DNA of 53,690 nucleotides from an uncultured Helicobacteraceae bacterium (GTDB lineage Bacteria; Campylobacterota; Campylobacteria; Campylobacterales; Helicobacteraceae): positions 68,241-121,930 of the forward strand of contig CAJTQL010000006.1 of assembly GCA_910578285.1 (NCBI GenBank), given 5' to 3'. The stretch's first letter is position 1. Each line of letters starts with the position of its first letter. The notes under the pieces were generated by a model, which saw only the letters and a program-made list of their open reading frames with translations, made no database searches and was not told the DNA's origin. This document shows positions 35,548 through 43,106 of this stretch, piece after piece. A program made the translations under genes and the position numbers.

Positions 35548-36705
35548 ATGGGGGGGGGGGCAATACTGCTTCTTACTTCGCAGCTTTTTGCCACAGCCGA
35601 TAATCTAGCGCTCACAGAGACGCTTGCGCAAAATTACGCGCCGCAGGCATACCAAAACTATCCGCAACAAGCGCCACAGCCGCAGTACCAAAACCAGCCG
35701 CAATATACGCCACAACCGCAATATCAAGCGCCGCAGAATTACGCGCCCGCGCAGCAGCCCTACCAGCAGGGCGCGCAGATTCCGCAAAACACATACCCCG
35801 CGCAAAATTATCAGCAGCCGCAGCAGCAATATGCGCCGCAAGGGCAATACCCCGCGCAACAAGGCGCGCCTGCCGAGCCCTATTATCCACAGCAAACACC
35901 TCAACAATATGCGCCACAGCAACCATACCCACAAACGCAACAATCTCCACAATACCAACAATACCCGCAATATCAGCAGCAATACCAAAGCCAGCCGCAG
36001 CCCGCAGTGCAGCAGCCGACACAGCCACAATACGCGCCCCCAGCGCAGAATCGGCAACCTCAACAACAGGCTGTGCCGCAGAATCTGCCCGCACGACAGA
36101 GTGCGCAGAGTTATGGCGCGGCTCAAACGCAGCGCAATGGGAATATGTTTGTGGGGATTGGAATGCATGGCGGCTTGAACAGCACGACATTCAATAATAC
36201 AGACTTTGAGCCCACAGACTTTGGATTCTATTTGCGCATTGGGAGGCAATCTTCAATAGTGCGTACGTATCTTTCATATACATATGTTGACCATTTTGGC
36301 GATGATGATGATTGGGTAAAGGTTGGGGATAAACAATACAAAGCTAAAAGTCATATTTTCTCTCTTAATGCTGACTTGATGCCAAAGTTGCCTTCGTCTC
36401 CGCTCTATGGAATCTTGGGATTTGATATTGGTTGGGAGAGATTGAATTTGGAATATCGAGACACAAGAAGTTTTAGCTTGGGTGATTTGTCTGAATCTCG
36501 ACTTGTTAGCGCTTCGGCTCCTATTAACGGAGTTAATCTTGGAATCAAGGGTGGATTTGCTGTGGAATTTACACCCAATTTTCAGCTTGAGCTTACGGGG
36601 CGACTTTCAAAGTCATTTTTGCAAAAAATAGAGACCACTAACATAAACGACAAACCTGACCAAATGAATCTTATGGGAATGCTTGGGTTTAATATCGTAT
36701 TTTAG
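35548..36705 (+). CDS. Pro/Gln-rich outer-membrane beta-barrel protein, apparently phase-variable
   Basis: The open frame gives 385 residues from ATG 35548, inside which the first codons are a G tract. A better start is ATG 35531, which follows AAAGGAAAGGAT; from it the reading runs MQHHILW, then Gly codons, but with 11 G it enters a frame that stops at 35606-35608. With 9 or 12 G it would continue into this frame, giving a signal peptide ending near LFATADN. Residues about 30-190 are a long Gln/Pro/Tyr repeat region (QYxPQ). The C-terminal 190 residues form an outer-membrane barrel ending in NIVF. The repeat region may span the cell wall or be surface-exposed. Confidence 0.8.
   Translation: MGGGAILLLTSQLFATADNLALTETLAQNYAPQAYQNYPQQAPQPQYQNQPQYTPQPQYQAPQNYAPAQQPYQQGAQIPQNTYPAQNYQQPQQQYAPQGQYPAQQGAPAEPYYPQQTPQQYAPQQPYPQTQQSPQYQQYPQYQQQYQSQPQPAVQQPTQPQYAPPAQNRQPQQQAVPQNLPARQSAQSYGAAQTQRNGNMFVGIGMHGGLNSTTFNNTDFEPTDFGFYLRIGRQSSIVRTYLSYTYVDHFGDDDDWVKVGDKQYKAKSHIFSLNADLMPKLPSSPLYGILGFDIGWERLNLEYRDTRSFSLGDLSESRLVSASAPINGVNLGIKGGFAVEFTPNFQLELTGRLSKSFLQKIETTNINDKPDQMNLMGMLGFNIVF
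35550..35560 (+). repeat. 11-base homopolymeric G tract
   Basis: Eleven consecutive G fall 19 bases after the ATG at 35531 and set the reading frame of the outer-membrane protein. Tracts of this length are classic slipped-strand phase-variation switches in Helicobacter and Campylobacter surface genes. Confidence 0.92.
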
Positions 36706-37054
36706 CCTACATTTTGGGGATTAGATATGTATGACTTAAGTCGCACTTGGTATGCGATTCTCATAATAATGTGCAACTGAAGTCGCACCTCCGATATGTC
36801 TTACGTCATTGCGAGGGCTTACCCAGCTCCTCGCAATGGCAGAATCCCAGATTCTCTTGCTTGCCATTGCTCATCGTGTGAGCGTCCCAGCCACAGCGCG
36901 CAACGGCAATGTTCGAGCCGTAAGGCATAACATAGACGAAGTGCTGTGGAGCAAATTGTCATGCTTCTCTCCAACAATCTCAATCCCCCGCTATTGCGGC
37001 TTTGTGTGGCTCATAGATTCCAACCTCATTGTTGTGTGCCAAATTTGTGTCTGC
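36706..37054. other. Left junction of the prophage, no gene seen
   Basis: This 349-base gap lies between the outer-membrane gene and the integrase stop. It holds a direct repeat of AGTCGCAC (36739-36746 and 36780-36787) and the GTCATTGCGAG-type repeat near 36796. An attachment site is expected here because the integrase ends at its edge, but the matching right end is outside the window so it cannot be located. No tRNA gene is visible. Confidence 0.5.
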
Positions 37055-38191
37055 CTATCCCGCGTGGGCATTCTCATTTTGCGCGAGCAATTGTGCGATG
37101 TTTTGTTCGACAATGCTTGCCCTGCTGCCTCGCGTTTTTGGGATATACTTTGCATATCGACTAAATGTCATTTGCGTGTTGGCATGCCCAAGCGTTGCGG
37201 ATACCCAAAGAATATCCTCGCCCGCGCTAATCATCGTTGTCGCGAATGTATGCCGCGTGTGATAGACGCTGCGGTAGGCGATATTGCATTCAAGCAGCGC
37301 CCTTTGCCATTTTTGCATAATGCTATTGCTTTCTTGGTAATGCCCGCCTTGTCTAGTCGGGAATACCCAAATGCTGCTCGCGCGCGCTTTCATCGTAAGC
37401 AGCTTTTGCTTGACGCAAGGCAGCATATCGATTCTGCGTTTGCCCGTCTTTGGCGTGGTGAGCCCGCCTTTTGTCGCGTTGCGCTCAACCGCGATTGTGT
37501 CGTTCTCAAAGTCGATACAATCCCACGCGAGCGCGAGCAGCTCGCCCGTGCGCATTCCCGTAAAAAACGCGATTGCCGCGAAGTCGCGCACAAACGCGTC
37601 TTTGCAGCACAAAATCTTGGCGATTTCATCAACGCTAAAGGGCATTGGCGGCTCGTTCTTTGGCAATTGTTTGGGCTTTTTGAGCCCGCTCATCGGGTTT
37701 GTCTCAATGATTCCGTCTTTAATCGCTTCGACAAAAATTTGATTCAGCAAAGACGCGATATGCGCGAGATACGATGCGCTTGGAATCTCGTTGTTTTTAA
37801 GACGAAAGTTAAAGAACCATTCGCGCAATGTGGTATAATTCAAATCGCTCATAGCGGATTCTCCAAAATTTGGATAAATCACCGTCCTAAGAAGCTTTGA
37901 ACGTCCTAAAAAACTTGAGCGCTTGAGCGTCCTTTCCCAAATTGGAATGAGCTTTTGGCAAAAGTCTTTTAAAGAGATTTGACTCTTTGTGAGCTTTGCC
38001 TTGAGCTCTTGTTCTTTGCTTTGCTCGTGTTTGTGCAGCAAGATTGTTTGAATCTCGCTTTCCCAATTAAGATTGACAAACTCGAGCATTCTCTTGCTCG
38101 CGCTCTTTCCTGTACTTAGCCGATACCTCTGTCCATTTATCGTGCCCTTGACATAAACGATTCCATTGCGTGAATAACTATGTTTTTGCAT
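37055..38191 (-). CDS. Tyrosine-recombinase phage integrase
   Basis: From the ATG at 38189-38191 (AGAGG upstream) the product is 378 residues. The SAM-like core-binding domain occupies the middle, and the catalytic domain has the Arg in FFTGMRTGELLALAWD, the HTRH box in YRSVYHTRHTFATTM, GH in LGHANTQMT and the Tyr nucleophile in SRYAKYI. It inserts and excises the element at an attachment site. The longer frame to 38275 would overlap the next gene. It marks the left edge of the element. Confidence 0.93.
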   Translation of the reverse strand: MQKHSYSRNGIVYVKGTINGQRYRLSTGKSASKRMLEFVNLNWESEIQTILLHKHEQSKEQELKAKLTKSQISLKDFCQKLIPIWERTLKRSSFLGRSKLLRTVIYPNFGESAMSDLNYTTLREWFFNFRLKNNEIPSASYLAHIASLLNQIFVEAIKDGIIETNPMSGLKKPKQLPKNEPPMPFSVDEIAKILCCKDAFVRDFAAIAFFTGMRTGELLALAWDCIDFENDTIAVERNATKGGLTTPKTGKRRIDMLPCVKQKLLTMKARASSIWVFPTRQGGHYQESNSIMQKWQRALLECNIAYRSVYHTRHTFATTMISAGEDILWVSATLGHANTQMTFSRYAKYIPKTRGSRASIVEQNIAQLLAQNENAHAG

Positions 38192-38241
38192 ATTCCAATC
38201 CTCTTTTGCTTTTTGAGGACTGCTGGCAGAAGCATTATAAC

Positions 38242-38517
38242 CTAAAATTTGTTGATTGCCGCACTGCTTATCCATACGCGTCTCCCTTCCTCTTTGTAAT
38301 CGACATTTGGAATGATGTTCTTATTGTGCAACAAGCGCCGATATATCGTGCTTGCACTCACGTTCTTGATGTCTGCGACTTGTTGGGCTGTGAGCCACGT
38401 TGTGGGCGCGCCGAGCTGCTTTTGCAAAAGCGCAATGTGATTTTCGAGCGATTCCAAGCGCTGCTGCATTGAGACTAGGAGTGTCGCAACATCGCTAAAA
38501 TCTTTGCAAAGCTGCAT
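38242..38517 (-). CDS. Small helix-turn-helix protein of the integrase module
   Basis: The 91-residue protein has an N-terminal coiled coil (LLVSMQQRLESLENHIALLQ) and a C-terminal helix-turn-helix (WLTAQQVADIKNVSASTIYRR) of the excisionase/MerR-like type. It lies directly before the integrase and overlaps the gene upstream by 23 bases. It is probably an excisionase-like or regulatory protein. The ATG has a GGGGGG-rich site. Confidence 0.72.
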   Translation of the reverse strand: MQLCKDFSDVATLLVSMQQRLESLENHIALLQKQLGAPTTWLTAQQVADIKNVSASTIYRRLLHNKNIIPNVDYKEEGRRVWISSAAINKF

Positions 38518-38923
38518 TTTGCCCCCCTAGTTTCTTGCCGATTTTTTGCACAATGCTTGCGTGTTGGAATCCATTCTTGACCAAATCCACGAGCTCCTCG
38601 CCCTCAAAGAGCACGATTCCATTCAGCAAGAGTTTGTTTTGTTCAGTGATGTTTGCGTTGCGCAACGCAAGCAGTTGGCTACACACTCGCGCTGCGATTC
38701 CGTTATATTTGCGCGCGATTGCCTGATTGGCATAATATTTTACGGCTTTGCATGTGATTCTGTTATGCTCTAGCACATCGTCAGAATCAAAGAGTAAATC
38801 ATGCGCAAAACGTTTCAGCTCATCGTCTGGCACAAGCAAGATTTGTTCAGCGACAAGCTCGGATTCGATGTTGCCAAATTGCCCTTTGGCAATGACTTCT
38901 TTAATCAGCTCATTGATGTTCAT
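38495..38923 (-). CDS. Hypothetical prophage protein, helical
   Basis: The 142-residue soluble protein is predicted mostly helical (ELIKEVIAKGQFGNIESELV, later KAVKYYANQAIARKYNGIAA). No known domain is recognised. It overlaps the replication gene by 14 bases and the small helix-turn-helix gene by 23, so the three are translationally coupled. AGGAGG precedes the ATG. Confidence 0.7.
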   Translation of the reverse strand: MNINELIKEVIAKGQFGNIESELVAEQILLVPDDELKRFAHDLLFDSDDVLEHNRITCKAVKYYANQAIARKYNGIAARVCSQLLALRNANITEQNKLLLNGIVLFEGEELVDLVKNGFQHASIVQKIGKKLGGQNAALQRF

Positions 38924-40202
38924 TGTATCCTCCTAAAAGCTTGGGTTGCTCTACGCAATAGCTTTGCACATCGATTCCCTCGAGATAAAAAAGCGTGATA
39001 GGAGGCTTGTAGAGGTTGTAGCGGAAGTTTTTCATGTAGCAAATGCGTTCGCCATTTTTGCCCCTAAAGGGCACTTCCTCGTTGCGCAAGACGTTGATGA
39101 TTCCAAAGCCCTTGTTTTGTAGCCATTGCTCGATTTTCTCGCTTTTATTGAGCAGCTCAAGCAACGCGTCTTTGTTCATCGCGCTTTGGGTGTTTTGCAC
39201 AACCTGCGCATGCTTTTGCGCATTCTGCGCCTTGCTCAAATATGGGCAATACACATCGCTATAATTCTTGACAATCGATGTATTCAGCGACTCTGTTGCG
39301 CTGTATCCCTCTTTTTCAAAGCCAACAAGCTTTTTTAGAATCCTCTTTGCGGCAAGCAAAGTCAATGCGCCATGTTTATGCTCGGCTCTATGCTCGATAA
39401 AGTCTCCGAACACTTCTAAAAACTCTTGACTTTCAAAGCCATATTCTTTTGCCAAAGCTAGAAGAGTTTCTTTACTTGGATATTCTTTCTTTTTCTTAGC
39501 ACTCTTTGTCTTTGTTTGTTTTTCTTTTGCGCCTGATTCTTTTTCTACACTTTCCACATTCTCTCCTTTTTCAAAATTTTTTTCTGAATTAATATTATTA
39601 ATAATAAATCTTGAATCACTCATACTCTTAGAATCCCCAGAACACGTACATGAGATTCTAGATTCTAAATAATACATTGAATGCGGATTTTTCGCGCTTT
39701 CTTGCTCGCTGTTTGCGGGATTTGGGGCGCAAAATGTGCCTTGAATGCTTTCTTTGCTTTGGCTGAAAGTGTCAGATTTGACACGTTTTTGTGCGGAGTT
39801 TGACGTGGATTCTCTGTGTGTGTCAGTTTTGACACCCTGCGGCAGAGAAGCCCTAGTTTGCGGTGCTTTAGCGGCTTCTTGCTGCTTTGGTGTGTCAGTT
39901 TTGACACGCTCTAGCAGAGTATCAGAATCGACACACTTTGGTTTAGGTGCGGCTGAATCTTTTGTGTCGCGACTTAGAGGATTTATCACAATGCAATAAC
40001 GTTCCTCTTTGATTGCGACTATCAAATCTTTTGCCTTGCAATGTGCACGCGCAATGGTCGAGACGCTCACACCAAGAGAGCTTGCAATCTGCGCACGCGT
40101 TGGGCTTTGCCCGTTTGCTAGCGATTCTTGCATATACAACAATACAGACGCGGCGCGCAAGCCATAATCGCGGCAAACTTGTTCGTGTGGAATGTGTGTC
40201 AT
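38910..40202 (-). CDS. Phage replication-initiation protein (O-like organisation)
   Basis: The 430-residue protein has an N-terminal winged helix-turn-helix (LLYMQESLANGQSPTRAQIA, then SSLGVSVSTIARAH; residues about 22-56). A low-complexity linker (about 85-240) contains four copies of a VK(T/S)DT-like motif (VDSDT, VKTDT, VKTDT, VKSDT). The C-terminal domain (FGDFIEHRAEHKHGALTLLA..., then ESLNTSIVKNYSDVY) resembles the helicase-loader ends of phage replication proteins. The four motifs coincide with DNA repeats that could be origin sites. AAAAAGGAGACAGC precedes the ATG, which overlaps the upstream gene by 4 bases. Confidence 0.72.
   Translation of the reverse strand: MTHIPHEQVCRDYGLRAASVLLYMQESLANGQSPTRAQIASSLGVSVSTIARAHCKAKDLIVAIKEERYCIVINPLSRDTKDSAAPKPKCVDSDTLLERVKTDTPKQQEAAKAPQTRASLPQGVKTDTHRESTSNSAQKRVKSDTFSQSKESIQGTFCAPNPANSEQESAKNPHSMYYLESRISCTCSGDSKSMSDSRFIINNINSEKNFEKGENVESVEKESGAKEKQTKTKSAKKKKEYPSKETLLALAKEYGFESQEFLEVFGDFIEHRAEHKHGALTLLAAKRILKKLVGFEKEGYSATESLNTSIVKNYSDVYCPYLSKAQNAQKHAQVVQNTQSAMNKDALLELLNKSEKIEQWLQNKGFGIINVLRNEEVPFRGKNGERICYMKNFRYNLYKPPITLFYLEGIDVQSYCVEQPKLLGGYNEHQ
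39567..39933. other. Candidate replication origin: four iteron-like repeats plus AT-rich stretch
   Basis: Four related sequences lie in the middle of the replication gene: GTGTCAGATTTGACAC (39769-39784), GTGTCAGTTTTGACAC twice (39820-39835, 39892-39907) and a degenerate TATCAGAATCGACA (39920-39933). Three are inverted repeats TGTCA-N4-TGACA. About 160 bases to the left, 39567-39612 is almost pure A/T (TTAATATTATTAATAATAAA). Repeats plus an AT-rich neighbour inside an initiator gene is the layout of the lambda origin in gene O. Confidence 0.62.
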
Positions 40203-40414
40203 GCTGTCTCCTTTTTAGCCTCTTTGTCATTTTGACTTTGACTTAACGTTTTTTGTTTTTCAGCCTCGATAAATTCTTGCAAATCATCTTGGGAGATAAT
40301 GACTTTTTGTGCGATGATTGAATATTTAATCATTCCCTCTCTGCAATATCGTTGCAATGTGCGCCTGCTGATATGCAAAATCTCGCAAACTTCTTTTGCT
40401 GTGTAGAATTTCAT
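40199..40414 (-). CDS. Small helix-turn-helix (excisionase-like) DNA-binding protein
   Basis: The 71-residue protein reads KFYTAKEVCEILHISRRTLQ, then RYCREGMIKYSIIAQKVIIS, then a charged tail. This is the winged helix-turn-helix of the MerR/Xis superfamily. It has a GAGGAGG site inside the end of the upstream gene and overlaps the replication gene by 4 bases. It may be an excisionase or repressor. Confidence 0.82.
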   Translation of the reverse strand: MKFYTAKEVCEILHISRRTLQRYCREGMIKYSIIAQKVIISQDDLQEFIEAEKQKTLSQSQNDKEAKKETA

Positions 40415-40417
40415 TTT

Positions 40418-40552
40418 TTACCTCCTCATATCCACAATTCTATTGCCAATCTTGCACACAATAAAATCCCCACTAATGCGATAATATCTCTCGCTATAAT
40501 CCGCGTTCCTGCCTCGTATCATTCTAAAACGATAGATGATTTTCTTTCTCAT
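40418..40552 (-). CDS. Small basic protein of 44 residues
   Basis: The ATG at 40550-40552 overlaps the antirepressor stop as ATGA, and GGAGG lies 7 bases upstream. The 44 residues are rich in Arg and Tyr (RKKIIYRFRMIRGRNADYSE) and end DMRR. The gene is coupled on both sides: its stop lies 3 bases before the next start. It is too short for most gene finders. Function unknown, probably nucleic-acid or protein binding. Confidence 0.62.
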   Translation of the reverse strand: MRKKIIYRFRMIRGRNADYSERYYRISGDFIVCKIGNRIVDMRR

Positions 40553-41289
40553 TGCAATCCTCCTTTTAAAAATGCCTTTGTAATCTTGTCGCTCAAAGCG
40601 ATTTGTCCCTTGCCCGTAATACGCGTTGTTGTTACCTCTTTTGCGCCGTGATTTGTGGCTATCGTGGTCGCGCTTGTCTCGAAATAGCCCCTATCGACAT
40701 AGCATTGATAGGGCTTGTTGCCTTGCATGAGGTAGCCCTCGCTTCTAAGCCACGCAAACAAGCGGTTCTGCCCGACATTCACGCCATTTTTGCAAAGCAA
40801 TTTGGCAAAATCGGCAATCAGGATTCCGTCCGTTACGGCAATCGCCTTTGCGTGCGCCACAAGCGGCGCATTCTTTTGCACCTCGAGTGCGAGCTTCTCG
40901 CGCTCACTCTCAAGCCGCGCACACTCAAGAAGTGCGTCCGCGTAAGTCTGCGGAATCAAATACGTGCCTTGTTGCAGCTTGCGCTCGCATTCAATAAAAT
41001 AGCGGCGAATTGCCTGCCCGATTGCGTTGCGCTCGAGCATTGCAAACTCTTTGGCGAGGTCGATTGTGAGCAGGTAATCTTTGCTCGGACGCCCTGTGGC
41101 AGGGATTTTTAACAAATTTGTTAAAAAGTAATCGACATTCTCAATCGCTTGTGTCTCGGCGATTCTTTCCTGTACCCAATTTGCAAACTGCCGCTTGCTA
41201 CCCAACTTTTGCCACAGCTCGCGTGCATTGACACAATGCACATTCTCATTACCGATTGTTTGCTTTAGGATTGGTATCATTTCGATCAT
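40549..41289 (-). CDS. Phage antirepressor (AntA/KilAC type)
   Basis: From the ATG at 41287-41289 (AAAGGAGG upstream) the product is 246 residues. An AntA/AntB-like N-terminal domain (HCVNARELWQKLGSKRQFAN, then WVQERI) is followed by a Rha/Ant-like region, and the C-terminal KilAC-type domain reads ILIADFAKLLCKNGVNVGQN, then RLFAWLRSEGYLM. Antirepressors relieve the lysogenic repressor in other phages. The frame runs 51 codons further without a start site. Confidence 0.87.
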   Translation of the reverse strand: MIEMIPILKQTIGNENVHCVNARELWQKLGSKRQFANWVQERIAETQAIENVDYFLTNLLKIPATGRPSKDYLLTIDLAKEFAMLERNAIGQAIRRYFIECERKLQQGTYLIPQTYADALLECARLESEREKLALEVQKNAPLVAHAKAIAVTDGILIADFAKLLCKNGVNVGQNRLFAWLRSEGYLMQGNKPYQCYVDRGYFETSATTIATNHGAKEVTTTRITGKGQIALSDKITKAFLKGGLQ

Positions 41290-41305
41290 TCTTTTTATCC
41301 TCCTT

Positions 41306-41494
41306 TCAATTTGATTGGGGCTCTTGGCGAGCCGCAAGCTGGTTTGTTTGTTTGATGACTTGTAGCTCGCAAAGAAGCACCCTAAGCTCGTCTTTGAGCG
41401 CACATTTTTGCATTTTGCCGCATTCCTTTTGGCAGGATTCAATTTGCTGCCTGCTCACGCGTTTGGCGAGCCTTAGCTTATAGTTCTGTATCAT
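41306..41494 (-). CDS. Small prophage protein, basic N-terminus
   Basis: The 62-residue protein starts MIQNYKLRLAKRVSRQQIES and contains three Cys. No domain is recognised. It overlaps the upstream small gene by 17 bases and ends 16 bases before the antirepressor, so it belongs to the same early transcript. Confidence 0.6.
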   Translation of the reverse strand: MIQNYKLRLAKRVSRQQIESCQKECGKMQKCALKDELRVLLCELQVIKQTNQLAARQEPQSN

Positions 41495-41624
41495 CGAGCC
41501 CCTCTCCTAATGCGATATGCAAAACAACGCGTTCAAAGAACCATTCCCATGCATTTTCGGTTTGCACGTTGTCGTATTCAGCGAGGATTTTATCGACTTT
41601 GTCGCTTAGTGTTTCGTTTGCCAT
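41478..41624 (-). CDS. Small acidic prophage protein
   Basis: From the ATG at 41622-41624 (AAAAAGGAGACAC upstream) the product is 48 residues, mostly one or two helices (ETLSDKVDKILAEYDNVQ). It is the first gene of the early run and sits directly after the leader region that is duplicated near 48.8-49.0 kb. Function unknown. Confidence 0.6.
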   Translation of the reverse strand: MANETLSDKVDKILAEYDNVQTENAWEWFFERVVLHIALGEGLDDTEL

Positions 41625-41640
41625 GTGTCTCCTTTTTGAA

Positions 41641-41810
41641 TCGCAAACGCGTTGCGTTTGCGCTCGTGCGTGCAAGTGAATTGCCCGCACTCCCTAAAGT
41701 TATGCGCCAATGCCGCGTTCCGCGTCTTTACGCTGCGTTGCACGCGGCACAAGGTTATAACTTTGGGCACATTCTCTCAAAAAACACAAACGAAAAATAG
41801 GGATACACGG
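41641..41810 (-). promoter_or_regulatory. Duplicated leader region, copy 1 (upstream of early genes)
   Basis: Read on the minus strand this region starts with a 25-base block (41786-41810), then a 30-base block (41671-41700), then a hairpin GCAAACGC-N3-GCGTTTGC (about 41643-41661), then the ribosome site. The same three elements, in the same order, precede the scaffold gene (48793-49030). The middle part differs. Shared blocks this long outside coding sequence suggest a common control or structural role. Confidence 0.65.
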
Positions 41811-41864
41811 GGAGATTTTTGGGACGCAACAATCAAAAGAAGCGGGGATTTAGGAATGTTTGGG

Positions 41865-41959
41865 TAGAATTGTTGTGCAAGGTGTGAATCCCTCACGAGG
41901 AGGGGCAACTCCTTGTGAGGTGGTTTGCAAAACTTCCTTGTAGAAAGGAGGTGGAGCAA
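41865..41959 (+). promoter_or_regulatory. Promoter and structured leader of the first small peptide gene (TA1)
   Basis: TAGAAT (41865-41870) is a -10 box on the + strand. The leader then holds a 12-bp stem CCTCACGAGGAG / CTCCTTGTGAGG (41891-41902 and 41909-41920, one G-U pair). A second hairpin pairs ACTTCCTT (41932-41939) with the ribosome site AAGGAGGT (41945-41952), so the site would be masked. The same design is seen in TA2 at 46202-46295. Confidence 0.75.
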
Positions 41960-41976
41960 ATGAAAAACATAAAACG
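41880..41976 (-). ncRNA. Predicted antisense RNA to TA1
   Basis: From the TATCAT box a transcript would start near 41975 and cover the start codon, the ribosome site and the leader of TA1. No -35 is clear and ends are approximate. The equivalent box in TA2 aligns in sequence and position (TATAAC). This is inference from the IsoA pattern. Confidence 0.3.
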
Positions 41977-42040
41977 CTTAATGATAGCCTACTATGTCTT
42001 ACAAATCGTTAAAACGATTGTAGAATGGATAGGATTCTAG
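41960..42040 (+). CDS. Small hydrophobic toxin-like peptide (TA1), type I toxin candidate
   Basis: The 26-residue peptide begins MKNIKRLMIAYYVLQIV and ends in WIGF. It has a basic N-terminus, then one hydrophobic helix, as in membrane-acting type I toxins. It is related to the TA2 peptide (pattern MK.IK.L...AY.VL.I...I..W). A candidate antisense promoter (TATCAT read on the minus strand at 41981-41986) lies inside the frame. It is convergent with prophage gene 42102-43022. Confidence 0.72.
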   Translation: MKNIKRLMIAYYVLQIVKTIVEWIGF

Positions 42041-42101
42041 GAGTTCATGTTTCTCTCACCTCTTGGCAAGCAATACCATTCCTGCCCCGCAAGGGGTAGA
42101 A

Positions 42102-43022
42102 TTAATCCCTAAAAATCCCAATATACGGCACATTCCCTGCATTGAAGCTTGTATTGCCCGCAAAGCTTTCATGGAATCTCTCTCCCCCTGCGAAATAATC
42201 CCACTTGTCAGCATTTGATAGCAATTCCTCAAATTGTTCTTTTGCTGCGAGACGTTGCATTTGCAGTTCTTGAAGTTTCTTTGCGTATTCCTCGTATTCG
42301 TCCTTGTAGCGCTTTTGGTTTTGGTAGGCATGATAAAGGTTCTTTCCCCCTTGAAAGAGGCTATTTGCGCCTTGCACAAGCTCGATTGTGTTGCGCACAT
42401 TCTCGCTAAGGTTCAGCAAGTCCATTGCGCCTGTAAAAATCTCCGCGCCAACAATACTGCCACAATATGCAGCGGCAGCTATTGTGCCCAACATTACGAT
42501 TTCATCGGTGTGCGTATCGATGAAGTCTGTGCCAAAGAGGGTGTTTTCAAGATTGCCTAAAACTTCGAGTGTGCGAGTGAAAAGCCCGCTTGCATTGTAT
42601 GCCGCGTCAAGCAGAATGATAGCAGCAGGAGCGGCACTCCCCCCGCTTAGAATCGTTGCGCCAACAGCTACGATGATTGGGATTGCGCCCTTGATTGCCT
42701 CTTTCAATCTATCAAAGTCTCGCGTAAAGATTGCACGTGTGGCTTCGCGCATTGCTCGTAATGCCGCATTTCCAACATTGCCCACAAAGTTAATGACGTC
42801 TTCTTGAAAACCATAAATCTCACTTGTGCCGAGCGTGGCGATTGCGAGCCCAATGCGCAATGTGTTTTTCATAAGCTGTCGTAATGGATTGCTAAAAGGC
42901 TTGATGATGGGCTTAAGCGCCGTATCAAACAGCCTTTTGCCCGCGTCCCAAACCTTGCCCAGTGCTTTTGTAATGGGGCTAAAAACATTCTTGATTTTGT
43001 TAAGAAACCGCTTGAATCCCAT
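42102..43022 (-). CDS. Prophage protein with hydrophobic middle region
   Basis: The 306-residue protein starts with a basic amphipathic segment (GFKRFLNKIKNVFSPITKAL), then has Ala/Gly/Ile-rich hydrophobic stretches (about residues 112-145 and 178-198: IPIIVAVGATILSGGSAAPA) and a coiled coil (about 235-270). It resembles internal or DNA-ejection proteins of short-tailed phages in composition only. Function unknown. It lies between two of the small peptide genes. Confidence 0.7.
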   Translation of the reverse strand: MGFKRFLNKIKNVFSPITKALGKVWDAGKRLFDTALKPIIKPFSNPLRQLMKNTLRIGLAIATLGTSEIYGFQEDVINFVGNVGNAALRAMREATRAIFTRDFDRLKEAIKGAIPIIVAVGATILSGGSAAPAAIILLDAAYNASGLFTRTLEVLGNLENTLFGTDFIDTHTDEIVMLGTIAAAAYCGSIVGAEIFTGAMDLLNLSENVRNTIELVQGANSLFQGGKNLYHAYQNQKRYKDEYEEYAKKLQELQMQRLAAKEQFEELLSNADKWDYFAGGERFHESFAGNTSFNAGNVPYIGIFRD

Positions 43023-43106
43023 AAAACTTCCTTGTTCAAAATATTTGATTGTGGCAAAAAAAGAGGGGCAAAAATAGGTAAGCAGGGGAGTTTAAGATTT
43101 GTAAGA

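Noticed and set aside
35605..36249. Two long minus-strand frames over the Pro/Gln-rich region
   Set aside because: Shadows of a repetitive, low-complexity coding sequence; no ribosome site or sensible protein.
36809..37900. Long + strand frame of 363 codons
   Set aside because: It lies antisense to the integrase, has no ribosome site and its product has no domain; the integrase frame shows all catalytic motifs.
41641..41800. Possible CRISPR or tRNA-like element in the duplicated leader
   Set aside because: Only two copies exist, 7 kb apart, with no spacers, and no cloverleaf can be drawn.
42085..42096. CCCC-GCAA-GGGG as a terminator of TA1
   Set aside because: The stem is only 4 bp and no T tract follows, so it cannot be called a terminator on its own.
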